From NCBI RefSeq assembly GCF_014224355.1, contig NZ_VNWP01000018.1:1-43913 (forward strand): a DNA stretch of 43,913 nt. Reading direction: 5' to 3'. Of this stretch, positions 33,977 through 43,497 are shown in pieces. Position 1 is the stretch's first letter. The number at the start of each line of letters is the position of its first letter. The DNA is from Synechococcus sp. BSA11S (GTDB lineage: Bacteria > Cyanobacteriota > Cyanobacteriia > PCC-6307 > Cyanobiaceae). The notes below the pieces were generated by a model. It ran no database searches, was not told the DNA's origin, and saw nothing but the letters and a program-made list of their open reading frames with translations. The position numbers and the translations under genes are program-made.

Positions 33977-35665
33977 TCAGCCTGAGCCTCCCTCGCGCAG
34001 CGGGCTGGTGTGGGTCGCCTCCCCTCGCCGCTGCAGCGAGTGCCGCCGCCAGAAGGGCTGCGGGGCTGGCCTGTCGGTGCGGTAGTGGCCACCGCGGCTC
34101 TCGCGCCGGAACAAAGCCGCCTCCACCAGCAGATCCGCCAGGGTGAGCAGCTGGCGCAGGTCGTGCAGGGGGCGCAGGAGTCCTCCGCCTCCCGACCCCA
34201 GGCTGAGTTGATCCCCCGGCTCGAGCTGCTCCAGCGCCTGGATCCAGGCCTGCCCTTCCAGCTCCTGCCGCTGGTGACGGATCACCTGCTGGGCCTCATG
34301 CAGCTCCCGCTCCCGGCGTTCGACCCCCGCCACCCGCCAGCAGAGCTGGCGCAGCTGCTCGCACTGCGCCAGCGGCCCGCTCCCCGGGGGGTGGTTCTGA
34401 ACAAGAGGCTGCAGCTCTCCAGCGGTGTTGGTCGACCTGGGAGATCTGCGGGTGGGGGTTTCCTGCGCTGGGATGGACATCTGCCGCAGTTGTCCGGCGA
34501 AGACGAGGCATTCCATCAATGAATTGCTGGCCAGGCGATTGGCGCCATGCACGCCCGTGCAGGCCACTTCACCCACGGCGTACAGACCTGGAACGGTGGT
34601 GGCGGCCCTGAGGTCGGTGCTCACACCCCCCATCCAGTAATGGGCGGCCGGCGCCACCGGGATCGGAGCAGCGCTGGGCTCCAGACCCAGCTCGCGGCAG
34701 CGGCGCAGGATGGTTGGAAACTGATGGTTCAGCCGCTCCTGTCCCACCGGGCGGAGGTCGAGCCAGAGGTGGTCCACGCCCTGGGCCTGCATCGTTCGTA
34801 CCAGGGCTCGGCTGACCTGGTCGCGTGGGGCGAGATCCCCGTTGGCCAGGCTGAGCACCGGACTGCGGCCATGGGCGTCGATCAGGCGGGCCCCTTCCCC
34901 CCGCACCGCTTCCGAGATCAGGAAGTGGGGGGCCCCCGGCAGCATCAGGGCCGTGGGGTGGAACTGGACGAATTCCAGGTCGCGGATGGCAGCTCCGGCT
35001 CTCCAGGCCATGGCCACCCCATCGCCGGTGGCCTGGGAGGGATTGGTGGTTTTCTCGAACAGGTGGCCACCGCCGCCGCTGGCCAGCACCACGGCTCCGG
35101 CGCGCAACCAGCGCACCTGGTCGTTCTCCAGCACCTGGAGGCCGAGGCAACGCCCCCGCTCGACCCAGATCTGAAGCGCCATCAGCCCCTTGCGCTGCTC
35201 AAGGCCCGGGCGACGCAACACCTCCCGCTCCAGCGCATCGACCAGAGCCCCTCCGGTGCGGTCCTGGGCGTGGAGGACCCGCCGATGGCTGTGGGCCGCC
35301 TCCAGGGTGGTGCTCAGTCCGCTGCCGTCACGGTCGAAGGCCATGCCCAGCCCCAGCAACCGTTCAACGCAGGCCGGAGCCTGCTGAACGAGCAGAGCGA
35401 CGGCGTCGGGGTCGCAGAGTCCTGCTCCCGCCCGCAGGGTGTCGTCCCGATGGCTTTCCAGACTGTCTTCCGCCCGGGTCACCGCAGCGATGCCCCCCTG
35501 AGCCCAGCGGCTGGCTGTGCGGGGTCCCCGCTCCTTGCTGAGCAGCAGCACCGACAGTTCGGCGGGCAGCTCCAGACAGGCCATCAGCCCGGCGGCCCCA
35601 CCCCCGACCACCACCACATCCCAGCGCGAAGCCAGGGGTGGGTGTGGGCGGGGCGTCGAGGGCAT
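33977..35665 (-). CDS. nadB: L-aspartate oxidase
   Basis: 562 residues. FAD-binding VVVVGGGAAGLMA (17-29), TASRWAQGGIAAV, the substrate-binding HSHRRVLHAQDRTGGAL, QFHPTAL, and the conserved AHYWMGGVSTDLRAAT and CTGVHGANRLASNSLMECLVF (given as key motif names). It oxidises L-aspartate to iminoaspartate, the first step of bacterial NAD synthesis. ATG 35665 lies only nine bases downstream of the T tract of the psbU terminator and has no clear ribosome binding site. Confidence 0.94.
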   Translation of the reverse strand: MPSTPRPHPPLASRWDVVVVGGGAAGLMACLELPAELSVLLLSKERGPRTASRWAQGGIAAVTRAEDSLESHRDDTLRAGAGLCDPDAVALLVQQAPACVERLLGLGMAFDRDGSGLSTTLEAAHSHRRVLHAQDRTGGALVDALEREVLRRPGLEQRKGLMALQIWVERGRCLGLQVLENDQVRWLRAGAVVLASGGGGHLFEKTTNPSQATGDGVAMAWRAGAAIRDLEFVQFHPTALMLPGAPHFLISEAVRGEGARLIDAHGRSPVLSLANGDLAPRDQVSRALVRTMQAQGVDHLWLDLRPVGQERLNHQFPTILRRCRELGLEPSAAPIPVAPAAHYWMGGVSTDLRAATTVPGLYAVGEVACTGVHGANRLASNSLMECLVFAGQLRQMSIPAQETPTRRSPRSTNTAGELQPLVQNHPPGSGPLAQCEQLRQLCWRVAGVERRERELHEAQQVIRHQRQELEGQAWIQALEQLEPGDQLSLGSGGGGLLRPLHDLRQLLTLADLLVEAALFRRESRGGHYRTDRPAPQPFWRRHSLQRRGEATHTSPLREGGSG

Positions 35666-35673
35666 GGGGCCAC

Positions 35674-35705
35674 AAAAAAAGCCGCCGGAGACCGACGGCT
35701 TTCGG
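35674..35705 (-). terminator. Intrinsic terminator of psbU
   Basis: On the minus strand, AAAGCCGTCGG and CCGGCGGCTTT pair (one mismatch) around TCT and are followed by seven T. It ends about 20-50 bases after the psbU stop and just before the nadB start codon. Confidence 0.88.
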
Positions 35706-35725
35706 AGGTTCGAGACTTTAGGGGG

Positions 35726-36103
35726 TCAGCGGTAGACGCCTGGATTGATGCGGTCATCTCCCTCGTTCAGGGCGATCGAGGGTGGGGTCACTGTGAAGTT
35801 GTCTTTGTACTTGTCAAAGAGTTCCTTCTGCCGATCGGTCAGATCAAGGCCGAGTACGTCGTCGATCTCCTCGTAGGGACCACCGAGAACGATCTTGCCG
35901 GCCAGAGTGGGATACATCCCGGGAAACTGCTGGAAGCTGCGCACCGGGGAATTGTTCAGATCCACTTTCCCCTGGCGGGCCGCGATCTTCTCATCGGCCA
36001 CATTGCGGAGTTCCTCCGCGTGGACAGCCGGAGGCAGGAGCAGGGACATCAGCAGGCCGGCCAGCAGCAAGCCGCTCATCATCCAGGCAACCAGCCGTTT
36101 CAT
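35726..36103 (-). CDS. psbU: Photosystem II 12 kDa extrinsic protein PsbU
   Basis: 125 residues: a signal peptide (to about residue 29, AVHA) for thylakoid-lumen export, then EELRNVADEKIAARQGKVDLNNSPVR (start of the mature protein) and a helix-hairpin-helix-like fold ending in DDRINPGVYR. PsbU stabilises the oxygen-evolving complex on the lumenal side of PSII. GGAG lies ten bases before the ATG. It forms a single-gene unit with its own terminator; 176 bases upstream are non-coding with a CTCGGA/TCCGAG hairpin. Confidence 0.95.
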   Translation of the reverse strand: MKRLVAWMMSGLLLAGLLMSLLLPPAVHAEELRNVADEKIAARQGKVDLNNSPVRSFQQFPGMYPTLAGKIVLGGPYEEIDDVLGLDLTDRQKELFDKYKDNFTVTPPSIALNEGDDRINPGVYR

Positions 36104-36279
36104 TGCAGTTCTCCGAGGTGTGGATCCGTGAGGATCGCCGGTGGATGGAGGCCTTGACTCGGACGCGATCCGAGCAGGGTCAGGGGCAACGCTACAGGTG
36201 AGTCAGCCGATCATCCCCAACCGCGCCAAGGCTTTTGCAGTTCTTCAATTCCGGCTTTGCCGCTCCTGGCCAGGCCTGC

Positions 36280-37107
36280 TCAGACCAGTCCGCTGAGCTG
36301 GGGGCTGAACAGTGCGCAGATCAGGAACAGGCCATCCACCACCAGGGTGGTGAGCAGGGTGGCCGCGGCCAGGCGACCGCCAGGACCTACACGGCTGATG
36401 CGGCGAGCGAGCAGCGTCAGGCCCGTTGCCATGACCAGGATCAGAGCCAGGGGGGCTGGCCGAAGCACCTCAAGGGCGGCCTGGTGAAGCAGGGCCGGAG
36501 CCTCCAGCAGTGGAGCGCTCAACACCTGCGGCCAGAGCGTCATCACCCCGGTGAGGGCCATGGCCCCATCGGTGCAGGCGGTCCCCATCAGAGAAGCCAG
36601 GTAGAACAGGGCCGCGCTGCGCCAGCGGCCTTGCAGGCCGGCCAGGGCCAGTGGAAGGGCGAAGGCCTCGATCGGAAGATGCCAGGCCGGATGCAGACGG
36701 CACCAGCCCCAGAACAGACAGCCGGCCAACCAGCTGCCACTGAAGCCCACCAGCAGCGGGCCGAAACAACGCCAGCGCTCGTTGCCCCGCAGCTCCAGCA
36801 GCAGCCCGGAGGCCAGGAGCACGGCTGTGAACAGCACGGCGCTCGAGGGGTGCAGACGGACCCAGGGCGCTTGCAGAAAGACCGGAACCACCACCAGGGC
36901 TGAGGCCACCCGTTGCAACAAGGCCTCCGCAGCTCCTGCTCGAGGACCCTCCAGGGCCGAGCTCGACGGAGGCCAGGACAGCACAAGAGTCCCGGTGACC
37001 AGGGCAGCTGTGGAAGGTCTGGCGTGAGCCCCGATCACCAGGTTCTGTGAAGAAAGGTATGCAACCTTAAGGGACGCTGGTGGCGGAGCCGCCGGGCGGG
37101 CGGACAT
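36280..37107 (-). CDS. DUF3120 family membrane protein
   Basis: 275 residues with about seven hydrophobic segments, matching the cyanobacterial DUF3120 family: VVVPVFLQAPWVRLHPSSAVLF near residues 72-93, and WHLPIEAFALPLALAGL further on. Function unknown. The ATG at 37107 is used, but the first ~50 residues look non-conserved, so the real start may be an internal GTG (for example near LVLSW). Divergent from uppP with 32 bases between the start codons. Confidence 0.75.
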   Translation of the reverse strand: MSARPAAPPPASLKVAYLSSQNLVIGAHARPSTAALVTGTLVLSWPPSSSALEGPRAGAAEALLQRVASALVVVPVFLQAPWVRLHPSSAVLFTAVLLASGLLLELRGNERWRCFGPLLVGFSGSWLAGCLFWGWCRLHPAWHLPIEAFALPLALAGLQGRWRSAALFYLASLMGTACTDGAMALTGVMTLWPQVLSAPLLEAPALLHQAALEVLRPAPLALILVMATGLTLLARRISRVGPGGRLAAATLLTTLVVDGLFLICALFSPQLSGLV

Positions 37108-37139
37108 AGGGTCACAGATTCCGCCGCGCCACCACGCGC

Positions 37140-38012
37140 ATGGGCCCTGCCCTGTCCACCCCGGTTCCAGGTTTTCTGGAGGCCTGCTGGCATGCCCTGG
37201 TGCTCGGCATCGTGCAGGGCCTCACTGAATTCCTGCCGATCAGCAGCACAGCGCATCTCAAGGTGGTGCCGGTGCTGCTCGGCTGGGGCGATCCGGGGGT
37301 GGCTGTCACGGCGGTGATCCAGCTGGGCAGCATCGCGGCGGTGCTCGTCTACTTCCGCCAAGACCTGGCGGAGGTGCTGGCGGGCGTCAGCCGCGCTTTC
37401 CGGCAGGGCCAGTGGGGCGATCCCTCCGCCCGGCTGGGGCTGGCCATGGCCATCGGCACCCTGCCGATCGTGCTGGCGGGCCTGGCGATCAAAACCCTCT
37501 GGCCGGACTACGAGCAGTCAGCCCTGCGCGGAATCGTCTCGATCGCCTTGGTCTCGATCGTGATGGCCCTGCTCCTGGCTGCGGCTGAGCGGGTGGGTCG
37601 CCGCCGCAGGGATCTGCCCCAGGTGCGCCCGATCGACGGCCTGCTGGTGGGGATCGCCCAGGCCCTGGCGGTGATCCCTGGCGTGTCGCGCTCCGGGAGC
37701 ACCCTCACCGCTTCACTCTTCGACGGCTGGCAGCGGGCGGCGGCGGCACGGTTCTCCTTTCTGCTCGGGATTCCGGCGATCACCCTGGCCGGACTGGTGG
37801 AACTGAAGTCGGCCTTCACCGAAGGCGCCAGCCTGGGTCCGGTTCCCCTGCTGATCGGCATTGCCTCGGCCGCCCTGGTCTCCTGGCTGGCGATCGCCTG
37901 GCTGCTGCGCTTCCTGCAGACGCACAGCACCTGGATCTTCGTGATCTACCGGTTGGTGTTCGGCCTTGTGCTGCTGCTCTGGGTCTGGCGGATGGGTCCG
38001 GCCGCCACCTGA
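37140..38012 (+). CDS. uppP: Undecaprenyl-diphosphatase
   Basis: 290 residues, BacA/UppP family. The two phosphate-binding motifs are present: GLTEFLPISSTAHL (about 27-40) and VIPGVSRSGSTLTASL (about 178-193), and about eight hydrophobic segments. It dephosphorylates C55-PP to recycle the carrier lipid for peptidoglycan and O-antigen synthesis, and would also supply the carrier used by GT39-like transferases such as those at 2224-5831. Confidence 0.95.
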   Translation: MGPALSTPVPGFLEACWHALVLGIVQGLTEFLPISSTAHLKVVPVLLGWGDPGVAVTAVIQLGSIAAVLVYFRQDLAEVLAGVSRAFRQGQWGDPSARLGLAMAIGTLPIVLAGLAIKTLWPDYEQSALRGIVSIALVSIVMALLLAAAERVGRRRRDLPQVRPIDGLLVGIAQALAVIPGVSRSGSTLTASLFDGWQRAAAARFSFLLGIPAITLAGLVELKSAFTEGASLGPVPLLIGIASAALVSWLAIAWLLRFLQTHSTWIFVIYRLVFGLVLLLWVWRMGPAAT

Positions 38013-38058
38013 GGCCTGCTGCCGCCCACACTGAGGGTCACTGCTTCCAGTCTCTTCC

Positions 38059-39450
38059 GTGTGGAACGAACCCTCCGCAGGCCTGCCTCTGGCCCCTGTG
38101 GATTCAGCCCGCCCGCCCCAGCCCGCCGTGGTGGCCACGGTGGAGCCTGGATCCATCGGGGAGGAGCTGGGGTTCCAGCCTGGTGACCGGCTGATCAGCA
38201 TCAACGGTAAACGGCCCCGCGATCTGATCGATCTTCAGGTGCTGGTGGGAGAGGAGGAACTGAGCCTGGAGGTGGAGGATCCCGATGGCACCCGCCACCA
38301 CCTCGAGTTGGAGAAGGATCCCGATGACGGACTGGGGCTTGCCTTCACCGAGGCCCTCTTTGATGGGCTGCGCCAGTGCAACAACCACTGCGCCTTCTGT
38401 TTCATCGATCAGCAGCCCCCCGGGCGGCGCCAGAGCCTCTATGTCAAAGACGACGACTACCGCCTGAGCTTCCTTTACGGCTCCTACCTGACCCTCACCA
38501 ACCTCACCCCCGCGGACTGGCAGCGGATCGAGCAGCAGCGGCTCTCCCCCCTGTTCGTCTCGGTTCATGCCACCGATCCCGAGCTGCGCCGGCGGCTGCT
38601 GGTGAACCCCCGTGCCGGCCTGTTGCTCGAGCAGCTGGGCTGGTTCGCCGAGCGCCGGCTGCAGATTCATGCCCAGGTGGTGGTCTGCCCGGGGGTGAAT
38701 GACGGACCGGCTCTGGAGCGAACGCTTCTGGATCTGGCCCGCTTCGCCGCCGGCGACTGGCCGGCGGTCCTCTCCGCCGCCGTGGTGCCCGTGGGGCTGA
38801 CCCGCTTTCGTCCCCCGGGGGATGGGCTGGTGCCGGTCGACCGCGCCTGCGCCCGGAGGGTGATCGCGCAGGTGGAGCCCCTGCAGGAGCGCTTCCATGC
38901 GGCCTTCAGCAGCCGTTTCGCCTGGCTCTCCGATGAGTGGTACCTGATGGCTGGTCAGCCTCTGCCGGAGCGCGAGAGCTATGAGGATCTGCCCCAGCAG
39001 GAGAATGGCGTCGGCAGCATTCGCGCTTTTCTCGAGGCTCTGGATGAGGCCACCAGCCGCCTGCCTCGCCGCCTTCCACGAGGGCCCCGAAGACTCAGCT
39101 GGGTCGTCGGGGCCCTCGTCGCCGAGGCTCTCCAGCCGGTGGTCGATCGCCTCAATGCCGTTGAAGGCCTGAGCCTGAGGCTGTATGGGCTGCCCAGTCC
39201 CTACTGGGGGCAGGAGCAGGTGGTCACCGGCCTGCTTACAGGCTCCGATCTGCTGACCGGTCTGGAGGGTCATGACCTGGGGGAGCAGCTGCTGCTCCCC
39301 TCGGTGATGCTGCGGCAAGGCGAGCCGGTCTTTCTCGACGACCTCAGCCTGGAGGATCTCCAGCAGCGGTTGCCCGCTTCGATTCGCCTGGTGGAGGGGG
39401 CGGATGATTTCGTGGCCGCCTGCCTCGGCAGGCCGTCCACGGATCTTTAA
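38059..39450 (+). CDS. TIGR03279-family radical SAM-like iron-sulfur protein
   Basis: 463 residues. An N-terminal PDZ-like domain (VATVEPGSIGEELGFQPGDRLISINGK by pattern) is followed by a C107-C111-C114 cluster motif (CNNHCAFCF) and a DUF512 C-terminal domain. This family is found mainly in cyanobacteria and Firmicutes-type relatives and is described as a putative FeS-containing oxidoreductase; the reaction is unknown. GTG 38059 starts the frame; the conserved region begins near residue 22. Confidence 0.86.
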   Translation: MWNEPSAGLPLAPVDSARPPQPAVVATVEPGSIGEELGFQPGDRLISINGKRPRDLIDLQVLVGEEELSLEVEDPDGTRHHLELEKDPDDGLGLAFTEALFDGLRQCNNHCAFCFIDQQPPGRRQSLYVKDDDYRLSFLYGSYLTLTNLTPADWQRIEQQRLSPLFVSVHATDPELRRRLLVNPRAGLLLEQLGWFAERRLQIHAQVVVCPGVNDGPALERTLLDLARFAAGDWPAVLSAAVVPVGLTRFRPPGDGLVPVDRACARRVIAQVEPLQERFHAAFSSRFAWLSDEWYLMAGQPLPERESYEDLPQQENGVGSIRAFLEALDEATSRLPRRLPRGPRRLSWVVGALVAEALQPVVDRLNAVEGLSLRLYGLPSPYWGQEQVVTGLLTGSDLLTGLEGHDLGEQLLLPSVMLRQGEPVFLDDLSLEDLQQRLPASIRLVEGADDFVAACLGRPSTDL

Positions 39451-39464
39451 GCTCGTCACTATTC

Positions 39465-41213
39465 ATGAGTTCCGGTGTGCGTCGCTCCTTCCTTGCTTCT
39501 GCAGCCCTCGCGGGGATGGTGCTCGTCCCCGGCCTTCAGGGGGTGAGCCGGGCCCAGGAGTCCGCACCAGCGCCTGCCCCGGCCGAGCCTGCTGAGATCC
39601 CTTCGGCGTCTTCGGTGCCGATTCCGCTGGCCCCGGAAGTCAAGGGAAACCGGCCCAAGTCGGATCCCACCGTTCTGCCACCGGCGGCCACGGAACTCGA
39701 GCCTGATCTGCAGCCCCTGGCTTCTCCACCCTCCCTGGCCCTGCCCATCAGGCCGGCCCAGGTGAAGATCCAGCAACTGCGCCCTCTGGGTCTGCAGGAG
39801 GTGGAGACCCTGGCCGAGACCAACAACCCCAACCTCAAGGCGGTGGCCTCACAGGTGGAACAGGCGAAATCCAATCTGCGGGCCCAGATTGCCTCCTGGT
39901 ATCCCAACATCAACCTGTCCACCGGCAGCGCCTTCCCGGCCCTGACCAACAGCTATCGGTTTCGTTACAACGCCGATGCCACGGGCCCTTTCGCCACGCC
40001 CGAGTCGCGCACCAGGGGCCAGATCCTCGGGGCCAACATGAACATCGGGATCAACTGGGATCTGATCAACCCCCAGCGGGTCCCTCAGATCTCAGCGGCT
40101 CGTGATCAGTTCGAGCAGGCCCAGAACCAATACCTGATCGCCCTGCGCGATCTGCGCCTTCAGGCGGCCCAGCAGTACTTCAACCTTCAGTTTGCCGATG
40201 AAGGGGTGCGGATCGGTCAGGAATCCGTGCGCGCGTCACTGGTCAGCCTCAAGGATGCCAGGGCCCGTTTCCAGGCCGGGGTGTCCACCAAACTGGAGGT
40301 TCTCCAGGCGGAAACCCAGCTGGCCCGCGACCAGCAGTTGCTCACCAACTCCCTGGCCGAGCAGTCGGTGTCCCGTCGCGCTCTGGCCTCCCTGCTCGAT
40401 CTTCCCCAGAACGTCACCCCCACCGCCAAGGAACCGGCGCGGGTGCTGGGCACCTGGATGCCTTCGCTGCAGGAGAGCATCGTGGCGGCCTATGCCTTCC
40501 GAGAGGAACTCGATCAGGTCATCCTGCAGATCTCGATTGCCAACAGCAATGCCAATGCGGCGATCGGCGCGGTGCAGCCCTTCCTGAGCATCGTCAACAA
40601 CTTCGGCTGGGATCGCAGCAACGGGCAGACGGGTGTCCCGGTGGATCTGCCGATCAACATGGGCAGCTACACCTACGGGGTCGACAACACCGTGGGCCTC
40701 AACCTCAGCTGGAACCTCTTCGACGGCGGCCGGGCCGCCGCCCAGTACCGCCAGCAGAAGCAGGCGGCCGAACAGCAGCGCTTCAACTTCGCCGACCGTC
40801 GCGATCAGATTCGCCTGGAGGTGGAATCCAGCTTCTACCAGTTGCTTCAGAACAACCGCGACATCACCACCACCTCCCGGGCGGTGATCTCGTCGCGGGA
40901 AGCCCTGCGGCTGGCTCGGCTGCGCTTCCAGGCGGGGGTCACCACCCAGCGGGAGGTGGTCGACAGCCAGAGGGACCTCACCCAGGCGGAGGTCAGCTAC
41001 GCCCGCGCCGTGACCGACTACAACCGACGGCTGGCTGAGCTGAGGCGCCGCACCGGGATGGATCAGGTGGCCTTCTGCCAGCCCCCCAGCCTCCCTTCCA
41101 GCAAGCCCCAGCTCGATCCCACCACCCAGATTCCGATCGAGCCCCAACCTCTCTCCCCGGCCTGTCAATCTGAGGTGCGTGCGCCTGATGGGGCCGCGCC
41201 CCTCTCCCCTTAG
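39465..41213 (+). CDS. TolC-family outer-membrane channel
   Basis: 582 residues with a signal peptide (to about residue 31, SRAQ), a Pro/Ala-rich spacer, then two OEP repeats with the long helical hairpins typical of TolC (LAETNNPNLKAVASQVEQAKSN and, in the second, LARLRFQAGVTTQREVVDSQRDL, by pattern). It forms a trimeric duct for efflux pumps or type I secretion. No inner-membrane pump or adaptor is nearby, so it is an orphan that likely serves several systems, as in other cyanobacteria. ATG 39465 follows the TIGR03279 gene by 14 bases. Confidence 0.92.
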   Translation: MSSGVRRSFLASAALAGMVLVPGLQGVSRAQESAPAPAPAEPAEIPSASSVPIPLAPEVKGNRPKSDPTVLPPAATELEPDLQPLASPPSLALPIRPAQVKIQQLRPLGLQEVETLAETNNPNLKAVASQVEQAKSNLRAQIASWYPNINLSTGSAFPALTNSYRFRYNADATGPFATPESRTRGQILGANMNIGINWDLINPQRVPQISAARDQFEQAQNQYLIALRDLRLQAAQQYFNLQFADEGVRIGQESVRASLVSLKDARARFQAGVSTKLEVLQAETQLARDQQLLTNSLAEQSVSRRALASLLDLPQNVTPTAKEPARVLGTWMPSLQESIVAAYAFREELDQVILQISIANSNANAAIGAVQPFLSIVNNFGWDRSNGQTGVPVDLPINMGSYTYGVDNTVGLNLSWNLFDGGRAAAQYRQQKQAAEQQRFNFADRRDQIRLEVESSFYQLLQNNRDITTTSRAVISSREALRLARLRFQAGVTTQREVVDSQRDLTQAEVSYARAVTDYNRRLAELRRRTGMDQVAFCQPPSLPSSKPQLDPTTQIPIEPQPLSPACQSEVRAPDGAAPLSP

Positions 41214-41272
41214 GCCACTCCAGCGAGCAGGTCGACCGGTTCGAAGGTCCGGATGGTGTCGTTGCCTGAATC

Positions 41273-42694
41273 ATGCCCAGGACCATGGCCCTTCCCTCCT
41301 CCTCCCCCAGCCTCTCGATCGCCAGCACCGTGCGTTTGGGGCTGTTTCAGGGGAGCCTTGGTTTTCTGGCGGTGATCTTCGCCGGGATGCTCAATCGGGT
41401 GATGATCAGTGAACTGGGCTTTCCCGGTCTGCTGGTGGGTGGAGCCCTGGCCTTCGAGCAGTTCGTGGCGCCATCAAGGATTCTCTTCGGTCAGCTCTCG
41501 GATACCCGCCCCCTGGCGGGGCGCCATCGCACCCCCTACATCTGGCTGGGAGCCGCGCTGTTCTGCGGGCTGGCGGTCCTGGTGGTTCCGGTGATCTTCC
41601 GGCTCGCAGCCGCCAGGGAGCTGGGTGACGCAGGCTCCATCGCCCTGGGCACGGCCCTGATGTGCGCCCTGTTCGCCGCCTATGGCCTGGCGGTTTCGAT
41701 GGCCACCACCCCATACCTGGCTCTGGTGATCGATCGCACCCAGGAGCGTGAGCGCCCCCGGGCCGTGGGGATCATCTGGTGCATGCTCACCGTGGGCATT
41801 GTCGTGGGAGCGCTGGTGATCTCCCGCAGCCTTCAGGTACTGGATGGCGTCAACGACCCGCAGGTGCTCGAAGCGGTGCTCTTCCGGTTCATGGTCAGGG
41901 CCGCCCTGGCGGTGATGGGCCTCACCCTGTTGGCAACCTGGGGCCTCGAACCTGCCGCACCGGCCGGGGCCAGGGCCGTCGGCGGATCCGCCAGCCCGGC
42001 GCGGGACGATGCGGTCACCCTGCCCCAGGCCTGGCGACTGATCACCTCCAGCCGCCAGGTGGCCGTTTTCTTCCTGTTCCTGGTGCTCTTCACCCTGGCC
42101 CTGTTCATCCAGGACCCGATCCTGGAGAGCTATGGCGCCGATGTGTTCGCCATGCCGATTGCCGCCACAGCCTCCCTGAATGCCTTCTGGGGGGTCGGCA
42201 CACTGCTCGGACTGGTGCTGGCAGGCTGGTGGATCGTGCCCAGGCTGGGGAAGTACGCCACCGCCCGTCTCGGTTGCCAGCTGATCCTGGCCTCGATGCT
42301 GCTGCTGATTCTCTGCGGCCTGGTCGGCCAGGTCGCCCTCCTGCAGGCCGTGCTTCTGCTGTTCGGCCTGGCCTCCGGCATCGGCACCAACAGCACCTTG
42401 TGCCTGATGCTGGATCTCACCCTGCCGGAAGCGGCGGGCACCTTCGTGGGCGTCTGGGGCCTGGCGCAGGCCTTCTCCCGTGCCACGGCGAAACTGATGG
42501 GAGGAGGATTGCTTGATCTGGGTCGTGCCATCATCCCCGGCCAGGGCCCCTACCTCCCCTATGCCCTGGTGCTGGGAATGGCCGCCTTGATTGCCCTGGC
42601 AGCCCTGCGGGTGCTGGACGCTGTCAACGTCCACCGCTTCCGGGACGATACGTCCAGGCAGCTGACCCAGGTCCTGACCACCGAACTCGGATGA
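41273..42694 (+). CDS. PucC/LhaA-like MFS protein (BCH family)
   Basis: 473 residues, about 12 membrane segments. LGLFQGSLGFLAVIFAGMLNRVMISELG at the start and SRILFGQLSDTRPLAGRHRTPYIWLG fit the BCH (bacteriochlorophyll delivery) family, related to PucC and LhaA, which help insert pigment into antenna complexes. In cyanobacteria the role is not settled; chlorophyll-protein assembly is a fair guess. ATG 41273 or the ATG at 41285, which has AGGA just upstream, could be used. Its stop overlaps the next start (ATGA). Confidence 0.88.
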   Translation: MPRTMALPSSSPSLSIASTVRLGLFQGSLGFLAVIFAGMLNRVMISELGFPGLLVGGALAFEQFVAPSRILFGQLSDTRPLAGRHRTPYIWLGAALFCGLAVLVVPVIFRLAAARELGDAGSIALGTALMCALFAAYGLAVSMATTPYLALVIDRTQERERPRAVGIIWCMLTVGIVVGALVISRSLQVLDGVNDPQVLEAVLFRFMVRAALAVMGLTLLATWGLEPAAPAGARAVGGSASPARDDAVTLPQAWRLITSSRQVAVFFLFLVLFTLALFIQDPILESYGADVFAMPIAATASLNAFWGVGTLLGLVLAGWWIVPRLGKYATARLGCQLILASMLLLILCGLVGQVALLQAVLLLFGLASGIGTNSTLCLMLDLTLPEAAGTFVGVWGLAQAFSRATAKLMGGGLLDLGRAIIPGQGPYLPYALVLGMAALIALAALRVLDAVNVHRFRDDTSRQLTQVLTTELG

Positions 42695-43497
42695 CCGCCA
42701 CCTTCACCGCCATTCCATCCGAGGCACTGAGGCTCACGGAGCTGGTGGATGCCGTTGCCGAGCGTCAGCGCCGCGATTTCGGACACATGGCCTCGGAGGC
42801 CAAAGCCGATGGGAGCCTGATCACGGCCTGTGATCGCTGGAGTGACGAGACGCTTGTGCGGGGTCTCGAGCGGCTCTATCCCGGCGAGGGGGTCCTCAGT
42901 GAGGAGGGGCGCAAGCTGGTGCCCTCCACCTCCGCCTACTGGGTGGTGGACCCGCTTGATGGCACCACCAACTTCGCCGCCGGGATTCCCTACTGGGCGA
43001 TTTCTCTGGCCCGCTTCGAGGCTGGTGTCCCTGTGCTGGCTGTACTCGACGTTCCACCCTTGCGGCAGCGGATCGTCGCGGTGCGAGGGAAGGGGGCCTG
43101 GCGCAATGGCAAGCCTCTCAGGCCACCGGCGAACGAGGCCCAGGCGGCGGGTTGCGCCTCCCTCTGCAGTCGCTCGATCGGCGTGCTGCAGAAGCTGCCC
43201 GATCGGCGCTTCCCCGGCAAGATCCGCCTGCTGGGGGTGGCCAGCCTCAACTTGGTGAGTGTGGCCATGGGGCAGACCGTGATGGCCCTGGAGGCCACGC
43301 CCAAGATCTGGGATCTGGCCGCGGCCTGGCTGGTCTTGAGCGAATTGCACTGTCCCCTGCGCTGGCTGGTGCGCAGCCCCGAGCACCTCCATCCCGGAGA
43401 AGACCATGGCAGTACCGATTTCCCTGTGCTCGCCGCCAGCAACTCCAAGGCCCTGGAGCGGTTCATGCCCTGGGCTGAGGCTCTGCTGAGCGACTGA
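42691..43497 (+). CDS. Inositol monophosphatase family phosphatase
   Basis: 268 residues. The metal-binding motifs are E71-E72 in VLSEEG, the D87-P-L-D90-G-T-T loop (WVVDPLDGTTNFAAG), and the second IWDLAAAWL. Family members remove phosphate from inositol phosphates, PAP or histidinol phosphate using Mg; which one applies here cannot be told. Its ATG overlaps the stop of the PucC-like gene, indicating coupling. It is the last gene before the non-coding end of the window. Confidence 0.9.
   Translation: MTATFTAIPSEALRLTELVDAVAERQRRDFGHMASEAKADGSLITACDRWSDETLVRGLERLYPGEGVLSEEGRKLVPSTSAYWVVDPLDGTTNFAAGIPYWAISLARFEAGVPVLAVLDVPPLRQRIVAVRGKGAWRNGKPLRPPANEAQAAGCASLCSRSIGVLQKLPDRRFPGKIRLLGVASLNLVSVAMGQTVMALEATPKIWDLAAAWLVLSELHCPLRWLVRSPEHLHPGEDHGSTDFPVLAASNSKALERFMPWAEALLSD

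Noticed and set aside
34547-36157. Long plus-strand open frame of 536 codons opposite nadB and psbU
   Set aside because: Its composition (repeated G, Q, H, R, P) is that of the complement of high-GC coding DNA. The minus strand carries the clearly conserved nadB and psbU.
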